Shown one piece after another: positions 1 to 5,353 of a DNA stretch of 5,756 bases. Numbering within the stretch: position 1 is the stretch's first letter; every line of letters starts with the position of its first letter. The notes beneath the pieces were generated by a model. The model did no database searches. It had not been told where the DNA came from and worked only from the letters and a program-made list of their open reading frames with translations. Both the position numbers and the translations under genes were made by a program. The DNA is from an uncultured Acidimicrobiia bacterium (lineage in GTDB: Bacteria; Actinomycetota; Acidimicrobiia; Spongiisociales; UBA5794), in the NCBI GenBank assembly GCA_913031525.1, contig CAJWGC010000076.1, positions 1 to 5,756 on the forward strand. The letters run 5' to 3'.

Positions 1-360
1 AGCGATCTGACCAAAGGGCTACAGGCTGTCGATGTTGCATCTGGAGTTGCTGTATGGGAGGCGTCGGCTTCTGCATTGTGTGACCAGCAGTGGGCCTCGC
101 CGGTAGTCGTCGGCGAGACGGTCATTATTCCTAGTTCTGACGGTTGGCTTTACGCCATAGACGCCGATACGCGCCGTACTTTGTGGGAGCTGGAGCTGAC
201 TGTAAACGAAGGTCCGGCGCGAGACGGTCCGTTTTGCAGTCGCGATGAAGCGACAGTCGACTCCGTTGGTTTGCAGGCAACGCCAGCGGTAGCGCCTGAT
301 GGAACGATCGTGGTGGGGTCCTTAGGAGGATGGCTCTATGCAGTCAGTGAGGCTGGGTAA
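1..360 (+). CDS. PQQ-like beta-propeller repeat protein, C-terminal part (5' end outside window)
   Basis: Frame 1 is open from the first base to the TAA at 358-360, giving 119 residues with no start inside the window. Three copies of the PQQ/quinoprotein-type blade motif are visible: GLQAVDVASG..VW (residues 6-19), GWLYAIDADTRRTLWELEL (48-66) and a last one, GGWLYAVSEAG (109-119), which stops before its Trp strand. An incomplete final blade is common in propellers, where the N-terminal strand closes the ring. Seen directly: two cysteines, C27 and C79, that could form a disulfide if the protein is exported. From family knowledge, such repeats occur in quinoprotein dehydrogenases, in BamB-like scaffolds and in many uncharacterised exported propellers; the catalytic or targeting part lies outside the window, so no enzyme activity can be assigned. 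It ends 8 bp from the convergent IF-1 gene. Confidence in the fold is high and in the function low. Confidence 0.85.
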   Translation, partial: SDLTKGLQAVDVASGVAVWEASASALCDQQWASPVVVGETVIIPSSDGWLYAIDADTRRTLWELELTVNEGPARDGPFCSRDEATVDSVGLQATPAVAPDGTIVVGSLGGWLYAVSEAG

Positions 361-368
361 GGTCGGAT

Positions 369-593
369 TCAGCGGTAGCGCCAGACGATACGACCTTTGG
401 TTGGATCATACGCAGAGACTTCAAGCTCTACTCGATCCCCAGGAATAATGCGGATGAGTCTCCCGCGTCTCATTTTGCCAGAGGCCCGAGCTGTGAGCTC
501 GTGCCCTGAATCAAGCTTCACTTTGAAACTGGCATTTCGCAATGTCGCTACGACTGTTCCCTGAGCGCGGAATACGTCGTCTCCTGTTGCCAT
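369..593 (-). CDS. infA: Translation initiation factor IF-1 (divergent, stand-alone gene)
   Basis: This is a 74-residue protein, close to the usual 71-73 of IF-1, consisting of one S1/OB-fold domain. IF-1 binds the A site of the 30S subunit and helps IF-2 and IF-3 select the initiator tRNA. Family signatures: QGTVVATL (residues 11-18), F23-K-V-K-L-D-S-G-H31, SGKMR (38-42), IRIIPGDRVELE (47-58), and YDPTKGRIVWRYR (62-74), matching the usual YDLxxGRIxxRxx ending. The ATG at 593-591 is chosen over the adjacent in-frame TTG (596-594) because a GGGAG-type Shine-Dalgarno lies 7 nt before the ATG. Oddities: the common AHISGKMRxxYIRI stretch reads ARASGKMRRGRLIRI, with His and Ile replaced by Arg and Ala, the Tyr lost and one residue inserted. 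The gene also lies alone between a propeller gene and a peptidase gene instead of near secY/adk/map or rpmJ/rpsM. It may be the only IF-1 of the organism, relocated, or a second copy like the infA2 genes of some proteobacteria. The family call is secure. Confidence 0.95.
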   Translation of the reverse strand: MATGDDVFRAQGTVVATLRNASFKVKLDSGHELTARASGKMRRGRLIRIIPGDRVELEVSAYDPTKGRIVWRYR

Positions 594-598
594 CAATA

Positions 599-606
599 CT
601 CTCCCT
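599..606 (-). promoter_or_regulatory. Shine-Dalgarno sequence of infA
   Basis: On the minus strand this reads AGGGAGAG, with its GGAG core at 604-601, seven nucleotides before the ATG at 593. It decides the start: measured to the alternative TTG at 596 the spacing would be only four. It is the clearest Shine-Dalgarno of any gene start in the window. Confidence 0.7.
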
Positions 607-644
607 GAATTCAGACTGAACCTTAGTGGTCACTTGGAGTCGCG

Positions 645-674
645 ATGACCGCTACGGATGCGCACTGGTATACA
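645..674 (+). promoter_or_regulatory. Possible sigma-70-type promoter of the M13 peptidase gene
   Basis: ATGACC at 645-650 matches TTGACA at four of six positions. TATACA at 669-674 matches TATAAT at four of six, and the spacer is 18 bp. The -10-like hexamer ends 10 nt before the ATG at 685, so transcription would begin within a few bases of that codon and the mRNA would be nearly leaderless. It lies in the 91-bp divergent region shared with infA. Matches of this quality arise by chance, so this is inference. Confidence 0.3.
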
Positions 675-684
675 GTGCTATCCA

Positions 685-2637
685 ATGTCTGTTCTAGATC
701 TACTCAATCCGTCTTTTCGTGACGAGTCCCAGCCACCTGGCGAAGACTTCTTTCGATTCGCGAGTGGCGGCTGGTTAGACGCGAACCCTGTTCCACCTGA
801 ATACGGATCATGGGGATCCTTTCATGAGGTGCAACTAACGAACGAAAACTTACTTCGCAGTCTTATGGAAATTGCGGCCTCTGATCCTGCAGACGAAACG
901 GCCGATTTAGTTGGGCGTTTTTATGCATCGGGGATGGCAACAGATCAGATTGAAGCAAGTGGTATCGATTCTTTGCGGTCTGTACTGGCGGATATCGATG
1001 GCCTTCGTGATAGCGACGACCTATACGAAATCGCGGCGCGACTGCACCCAATAGGAGTGTCGTTGATTTTTGGTCTATACGTGGCTCCTGACTTCGAAAA
1101 CAGTGATCGAAATCTGCTCTATCTGGGACAAGGTGGACTGGGGCTTCCCGAACGTGATTACTACCTGCGGGATGACCAGCGATCGAGAGATTTACGGATC
1201 CGGTATCGAGATCATATTGTGGCACAGCTCATCAATCTTGGTATCGAGAGCAATCAGGCTCAACGCGATGCGGATTCCATCATCAACCTTGAGAAGTTGT
1301 TTGCGGAGGAGTCTTATACAGCCTCGCAGTTGCGCGATGTTGACCTGACTACCAACAAAGTATCGGTAGGAGACTGCGTCTCGCTGATGGAAGGATTTAG
1401 CCTTTCCGCGTTCTTTGAAGCTATCGGCGCCAGTGCTGCGGAAGCGGTCAACCTGGATAACCCCGGGTTTTTTTCTGCAGTCGGCACCATTCTCAGTGAG
1501 ACTTCAGTAGAGGTTTTGCGTGCATACTCCAGATGGCATGTGGCCCGCTCTTTCGCATCAGCGCTTCCTGAAAATTTCGAAAACGAAGAGTTTGAATTTT
1601 ACGGAAAGGCACTGAGTGGACAGCAAAGACAAAAGGAGCGCTGGCGGCGCGTACTAGCTGCGGCAACTAGCGAGATTGGTGAATCGGTCTCCCGCCTCTA
1701 TGTCGAATCTGCCTTCAGCCCAGAGGCGAAAGCACGTTGCGAATTATTAGTTGACGGACTTATCGATTCAATGCGCCGTTCGATCGAAGCGCTTACTTGG
1801 ATGGGTGAAAACACCAAGCAAGAAGCTCTGATCAAGCTCAACGGATTTACTTATAAGATCGGTTACCCAGATCTTTGGCAAGGAACTGACGGTCTAGAAA
1901 TATCAGCCACCGCGCCGTGGGTATCGAACCGCATGGCAGCGAGAGTGTTCAAGTTTCGACGCGAGATCGAAAAACTTGGACGACCCGTTGACGATACTGA
2001 ATGGGCGATGCCTGCACACGTGGTGAATGCTTATTATCACCCTCTGCGAAACGAGATTGTATTTCCGGCTGGGATTCTCCAGCCTCCTTTCTTCTATTCC
2101 AAAGGCGACGATGCTCTCAACTATGGCGCGATCGGATCGATCATCGGACACGAGATCACTCATGGATTCGATGACCAAGGCAGCCGATTTGATGCGAATG
2201 GGCATTTGCGAGAATGGTGGGCCGAAGAGGATCGGGCTGAGTTCGAGAGACGAGCCAATGTGGTGGTGGCGCAATTCGATGCTTACGAGATCGCCGACGA
2301 TTTAACTGTAAACGGGCGGCTTACACTCGGCGAAAATATCGCCGATCTTGGAGGAATTTCGATTGCTTTTAGAGCGTTCAACCGTGTGAAAAATGATACG
2401 GAAATGTTAGGAGGGTTCACTCCGGCCCAGCGATTTTTTCTATCTTACGGAACGATCTGGCGTCAGAATTATACGGACGAGTATCTGCGTCTTCTCGTTA
2501 ATACCGATCCCCACTCGCCGACGATGTTTCGTTGTAACGGAGCTCTTGCCAATCTCCCTGCATTCGCTCAGGCCTTTGGCCTCAGTGAGAGCAGTCCGAT
2601 GGTCCGCGGTCAGCCGGACAGAGCGGAGATCTGGTGA
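685..2637 (+). CDS. M13 family zinc metallopeptidase (neprilysin/PepO-type endopeptidase)
   Basis: This is a full-length M13 (gluzincin) peptidase of 650 residues, a family that cleaves oligopeptides of limited size inside a closed two-lobed cavity. Numbering from the ATG at 685, the N-terminal family signature is GEDFFRFASGGWL, near residues 19-31. The substrate-binding motif NAYYHP is at 448-453. The zinc site HEITH is at 489-493, with E490 as catalytic base and H489 and H493 as ligands. ENIAD at 550-554 supplies the third ligand, E550, and the DPHSPTMFR block supplies H610 (transition-state His) and R616 (binds the substrate carboxylate). The chain ends in Trp, as M13 proteins usually do. 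There is no signal peptide, transmembrane segment or lipobox, so a cytoplasmic peptide-recycling role is likely, unlike membrane-anchored neprilysin. An in-frame ATG at 658 would add nine residues. The 685 start is preferred because the family's N-terminal similarity begins soon after it and a -10-like hexamer lies just upstream; neither has a good Shine-Dalgarno. thiI follows 44 bp downstream. All catalytic residues are intact. Confidence 0.96.
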   Translation: MSVLDLLNPSFRDESQPPGEDFFRFASGGWLDANPVPPEYGSWGSFHEVQLTNENLLRSLMEIAASDPADETADLVGRFYASGMATDQIEASGIDSLRSVLADIDGLRDSDDLYEIAARLHPIGVSLIFGLYVAPDFENSDRNLLYLGQGGLGLPERDYYLRDDQRSRDLRIRYRDHIVAQLINLGIESNQAQRDADSIINLEKLFAEESYTASQLRDVDLTTNKVSVGDCVSLMEGFSLSAFFEAIGASAAEAVNLDNPGFFSAVGTILSETSVEVLRAYSRWHVARSFASALPENFENEEFEFYGKALSGQQRQKERWRRVLAAATSEIGESVSRLYVESAFSPEAKARCELLVDGLIDSMRRSIEALTWMGENTKQEALIKLNGFTYKIGYPDLWQGTDGLEISATAPWVSNRMAARVFKFRREIEKLGRPVDDTEWAMPAHVVNAYYHPLRNEIVFPAGILQPPFFYSKGDDALNYGAIGSIIGHEITHGFDDQGSRFDANGHLREWWAEEDRAEFERRANVVVAQFDAYEIADDLTVNGRLTLGENIADLGGISIAFRAFNRVKNDTEMLGGFTPAQRFFLSYGTIWRQNYTDEYLRLLVNTDPHSPTMFRCNGALANLPAFAQAFGLSESSPMVRGQPDRAEIW

Positions 2638-2681
2638 ATCGGATCTTCGTTTATGGACATCGTCTCATGATATGAAGCACT

Positions 2682-3968
2682 ATGTCACCGGCAATGGACG
2701 TTGAAATCGGATCGAGCCACACTGGTCACATGATGTGTGCTACGACGCCGGGTGAAGGATCCGAGTTCTTGCGTCTTGTTCCTTCCGGAGAGATATATCT
2801 CAAGTCACGCCGAACCAGAGAGAAGTTTATGCGTGCGTTGGTATCCAACGTGCGTGATGGTCTCAAGGGATCCAAGATTGACGCTGTGGTACGTCGTAGT
2901 GGATACCACGAGCTGAGTATTGAGACTGTTCATTTCGAAGGAGCTTCTCGGGTTGCGTCGAAAACTTTCGGTGTGAATCGAGTTGAGAGAGTGATTCCGA
3001 TGGCGTTTGATTCTCTTGGTCAGCTTTCGAAGATTGTGGCTGAAATTTTCCGCGAGCAGGTGCGAGATCGCCGTTTTGCTGTCCGAATGAAAAGGCGCGG
3101 ATCGCATGGCTGGACTTCGCGAGACGCTGAAGTTGAGATCGGCAATCTTCTTTTCGCAGAGTCTAGCGGTGTCGATCTTACGAATCCTGAGGTGACAGTC
3201 AGAGTGTATGTCAACGATGCTCAAGCACTAGTAGTGAACGAATCATATTCGGGTCCGGATGGACTCCCCTGTGGCACTCAGCGCCGCGTGCTTGCCCTCG
3301 TTTCAGGGGGAATTGACTCTCCCGTCGCGGCTTGGATGCTGATGCGAAGAGGGTGCTCCATCGACTATCTCCATTTGAAAATCGACTGTTCGGTTTCGGA
3401 CCACGCGCTTGTTGTAGCCGATACGCTTGATCGTCAATGGGGACATGGAGTGAAGTCTCGTTTTCACGTTGTGGACTTCCAACCCATCAAGGAGCAACTG
3501 CGTGACCGTGTAGCTCCGCGGGACCGTCAGGTAGTGCTGAAACAACTCATGTTGGCTGCCGGCGCTGAGGTAGCTCGTCGTTCCGATATTGAGCTGATGG
3601 TGACAGGAGATTCACTTGGTCAGGTTTCTTCACAGACCGCCGCCCATCTAGCTCAGATAGACAGCTTTGTCGGTTTTCCTACCCTCCGTCCGCTCGTTGG
3701 GATGACCAAGGAGGAGATCATTATTCGGAGCCGCAGTATTGGCCTCTATGACCTGTCTATTCGGGCACGAGAAGTCTGCGATCTATCTGAAGGGCGACCT
3801 GTGGAGACTGCGGCCAGCGCGATACGCCTCGACTCTGCACATAGAAAACTCGACGATGACACGCTAGATATGGCTCTCAAGTCATGGGAGTCGATTGATA
3901 CGAGAGAGTGGGCTCCGGGAGTTTCTTTGGTGCCAGCCGCTCTCGATCCCAGATTCGCGGATGGATGA
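2682..3968 (+). CDS. thiI: tRNA 4-thiouridine synthase ThiI (THUMP plus PP-loop, no rhodanese domain)
   Basis: ThiI adenylates U8 of tRNA and transfers sulfur from a cysteine desulfurase to form 4-thiouridine, a near-UV sensor. In some bacteria it also supplies sulfur for the thiamine thiazole. The 428-residue product begins with the ferredoxin-like/THUMP region, shown by SGEIYLKSRRTREKF (residues 35-49). The adenylating PP-loop SGGIDSP is at 208-214, TGDSLGQVSSQT at 308-319 and RPLVGMTKEEII follows. C366, in REVCDL, aligns with the conserved cysteine that is Cys344 in E. coli. The protein ends about 60 residues later, so it lacks the C-terminal rhodanese domain of enterobacterial ThiI and resembles the shorter Bacillus form. 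The start is uncertain: the ATG at 2682 leaves 34 residues before SGEI, more than usual, and ATGs at 2694 and 2730 are in frame, but none has a clear Shine-Dalgarno. It lies 44 bp after the peptidase gene and may be cotranscribed; it is convergent with the LCP gene, 15 bp away. Confidence 0.95.
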   Translation: MSPAMDVEIGSSHTGHMMCATTPGEGSEFLRLVPSGEIYLKSRRTREKFMRALVSNVRDGLKGSKIDAVVRRSGYHELSIETVHFEGASRVASKTFGVNRVERVIPMAFDSLGQLSKIVAEIFREQVRDRRFAVRMKRRGSHGWTSRDAEVEIGNLLFAESSGVDLTNPEVTVRVYVNDAQALVVNESYSGPDGLPCGTQRRVLALVSGGIDSPVAAWMLMRRGCSIDYLHLKIDCSVSDHALVVADTLDRQWGHGVKSRFHVVDFQPIKEQLRDRVAPRDRQVVLKQLMLAAGAEVARRSDIELMVTGDSLGQVSSQTAAHLAQIDSFVGFPTLRPLVGMTKEEIIIRSRSIGLYDLSIRAREVCDLSEGRPVETAASAIRLDSAHRKLDDDTLDMALKSWESIDTREWAPGVSLVPAALDPRFADG

Positions 3969-3983
3969 TTCGGTCTAGTTCAA

Positions 3984-5231
3984 TTACCAGTTTGGGGTGT
4001 TTGGATTCCAGTATTCAGCGAGGATTTCGTCGAATGATTTTGTTGGGACTAGTACGGCCGCTCCGCCATCTGTGACATAGTGACGAATAGGGATTGCAAT
4101 CTTCGAGATATTGCTGGTCGTGACATTGCGAAGATCCCATGCAATCCCGATGGCATCTGTGATAGTGATCCCATCGTCGATTGTCACGGCATCGGAAATG
4201 CTTCCGGCTATCTCGACTAGAGAAGTAAACGTGTCGAGAGATTTAACCTTTCCAAGCAACTTGATAATTACATCGCGCTGACGTTCGTTTCGTGTGAGGT
4301 CGCTCACGCCTGACATGCTTTTCCAACGACCGTTCACGAGTTCCTTGGTCTTTCGTGAGCGGACCCACCCTAAGGTCGTTTCTCCGTCTGCTTCGGAGCA
4401 GCCAGCTGGAAGCTGCCATTTCTTATCCTTCGTCGGGTTATCGACGCAGATTGTGATACCTCCGAATGCGTCTATGACACGGGTGAAATCGTCGAAGTTG
4501 AACAAGGCAAAGTGGTCTGCCTGAATTCCGGTGTAGTTAGCCACCGTGAGAGCAAGTAGTTCGGGGCCGCTGGCCGCATTTCCGCATCCCCTGAGGGAAG
4601 TGTTGACTCGGCGAGCTCGCTTCCAGCACGGATTAGGGAGCCAAAGATCTCGCGGAATTGATACGAGCATCGGATCATCGTTCTGGGGTAATAAGGCGAG
4701 CATGATCACATCGGCTCTGATACCGATTCCGTCTTCGCGGGCATCGGATCCGATGAGGAGAAAGGCGTTGAATGCTTCATTAGGTATTGGAGGACTAGTG
4801 GAGAAATTCGGATCGTAGGGAAGTTGGTCTCCTTCGATATCGGGCGCCTTGGTCGTTGTAGTTGTTGGTTCTGCATGCGTAGTGGTGGTGGTTGCTTCAT
4901 CGACCATGGCATCGAGTGTGGTTGTTGTCGTCGACAGATCGGATGATTGAGGTTCAACCGGAGGGTCGTCTATTTCTACTGGAGGTGCCGTAGGACGTTC
5001 TTCATCTTTTAGCTGCAGGATGGCCTCGCGGGCATTGTCCACGTCGACATTGATGCTTTCGATCGATCGAAACTCGAGCCATACGCCGACCACGGTCCAG
5101 ATCACAAAGGCCAAGGCGATGACCGCGATGGCGATGATTCCGCGGAAGAACCACCTGAGGATCTTTCGGCGGCTCCAACCAGAAGCGGCGTTCTTGTCGT
5201 CAGGAAATGGATCGGCAGCGCGGCGTTTCAA
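3984..5231 (-). CDS. LytR-CpsA-Psr (LCP) family cell-wall glycopolymer ligase, membrane-anchored
   Basis: LCP proteins transfer polyprenyl-pyrophosphate-linked glycopolymers, such as teichoic acids, capsule or arabinogalactan, to peptidoglycan outside the membrane. The 415-residue product has a basic cytoplasmic tail, one membrane segment (about residues 29-51), an acidic Pro/Thr-rich linker with three TTTTT runs (101-105, 114-118, 123-127), and the LCP domain at about 153-330. Its signatures are LLIGSDAR (158-165), RADVIML (172-178), SIPRD (191-195), FDDFTRVIDAFGGI (246-259), WVRSR (289-293) and DLTRNERQRD (311-320). The conserved Asp and Arg residues that bind Mg2+ and pyrophosphate are present. 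No LytR_C domain follows; the last 85 residues are a short, undefined tail. Four cysteines (C202, C216, C262, C278) lie in the extracytoplasmic domain. The start is TTG at 5231: an in-frame stop at 5246-5244 lies just upstream and no other start codon occurs before the membrane segment. The divergent WecA/TagO-type gene suggests a shared cell-wall role. Confidence 0.95.
   Translation of the reverse strand: MKRRAADPFPDDKNAASGWSRRKILRWFFRGIIAIAVIALAFVIWTVVGVWLEFRSIESINVDVDNAREAILQLKDEERPTAPPVEIDDPPVEPQSSDLSTTTTTLDAMVDEATTTTTHAEPTTTTTKAPDIEGDQLPYDPNFSTSPPIPNEAFNAFLLIGSDAREDGIGIRADVIMLALLPQNDDPMLVSIPRDLWLPNPCWKRARRVNTSLRGCGNAASGPELLALTVANYTGIQADHFALFNFDDFTRVIDAFGGITICVDNPTKDKKWQLPAGCSEADGETTLGWVRSRKTKELVNGRWKSMSGVSDLTRNERQRDVIIKLLGKVKSLDTFTSLVEIAGSISDAVTIDDGITITDAIGIAWDLRNVTTSNISKIAIPIRHYVTDGGAAVLVPTKSFDEILAEYWNPNTPNW
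4851..4931 (-). repeat. Coding repeat: three five-threonine runs in the LCP linker
   Basis: Within the LCP gene, three runs of five Thr codons (4931-4917, 4892-4878 and 4865-4851) are separated by short acidic or Ala-rich spacers. The codons in the runs are mixed ACN triplets rather than one codon repeated, so the amino-acid pattern seems selected rather than produced by simple slippage. Such Thr-rich stretches are common as extended linkers in extracytoplasmic actinobacterial proteins and may be glycosylated, which cannot be seen here. Confidence 0.85.
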
Positions 5232-5249
5232 GATCCAGCGGATCTATGA

Positions 5250-5278
5250 AGATTACTGGTAGTTCTGAAAAATGTCCG
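5250..5278 (-). promoter_or_regulatory. Possible promoter of the LCP gene
   Basis: On the minus strand, CGGACA (5278-5273) lies 17 bp before TAATCT (5255-5250). The first matches TTGACA at four of six positions and the second fits the relaxed TANNNT -10 pattern. The hexamer ends 18 nt before the TTG start codon, giving a leader of only about ten nucleotides. This is a weak, pattern-based call. Confidence 0.25.
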
Positions 5279-5315
5279 CTCTCGAGACCTGATGGGGATC
5301 TGTTGGAGGGACTTA

Positions 5316-5346
5316 TCGACTACTGAGGTCTGTACCCACCTATTCT
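5316..5346 (+). promoter_or_regulatory. Possible promoter of the WecA/TagO-type gene
   Basis: TCGACT at 5316-5321 (four of six to TTGACA) and TATTCT at 5341-5346 (four of six to TATAAT, and a TANNNT match) are separated by 19 bp, slightly long. The -10-like hexamer ends 7 nt before the ATG at 5354, so a transcript from it would start at or next to the start codon. The GGGG at 5347-5350 is only 3 nt from the ATG, too near for normal Shine-Dalgarno pairing. The call is inferred. Confidence 0.3.
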
Positions 5347-5353
5347 GGGGTTG

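Noticed and set aside
645..722. Short plus-strand frame starting at the ATG at 645, preceded by GGAG at 636-639
   Set aside because: It has a fair Shine-Dalgarno at short spacing, but encodes only about 25 residues without any recognisable feature and overlaps the peptidase start in another frame. There is too little to call a leader peptide.
863..1225. Minus-strand open frame of 120 codons inside the M13 peptidase gene
   Set aside because: It lies fully within a gene with intact catalytic motifs, and its translation shows no family motif or domain. It is an antisense shadow.
1903..2274. Minus-strand open frame of 123 codons overlapping the HEITH-coding region
   Set aside because: It is antisense to the most conserved part of the peptidase, with no recognisable protein features.
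2638..2681. Peptidase-thiI gap examined for a terminator or riboswitch
   Set aside because: At 44 bp with no stable inverted repeat or T-run it is too short for a thiamine riboswitch, and no THI-box sequence is visible.
2805..3224. Minus-strand open frame of 139 codons inside thiI
   Set aside because: The THUMP-containing sequence on the plus strand is clearly the coding one; the antisense product has no motif or plausible start signal.
4706..4957. Minus-strand frame rich in Pro/Gln overlapping the Thr-run linker
   Set aside because: It is a frame-shifted reading of the LCP gene's ACN-rich repeat, which yields Gln/Pro/His codons by composition alone.
5232..5353. Divergent 122-bp region examined for small RNA, operator palindromes or a hidden gene
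   Set aside because: Apart from weak promoter-like hexamers I see no convincing inverted repeat or open frame with a start signal.
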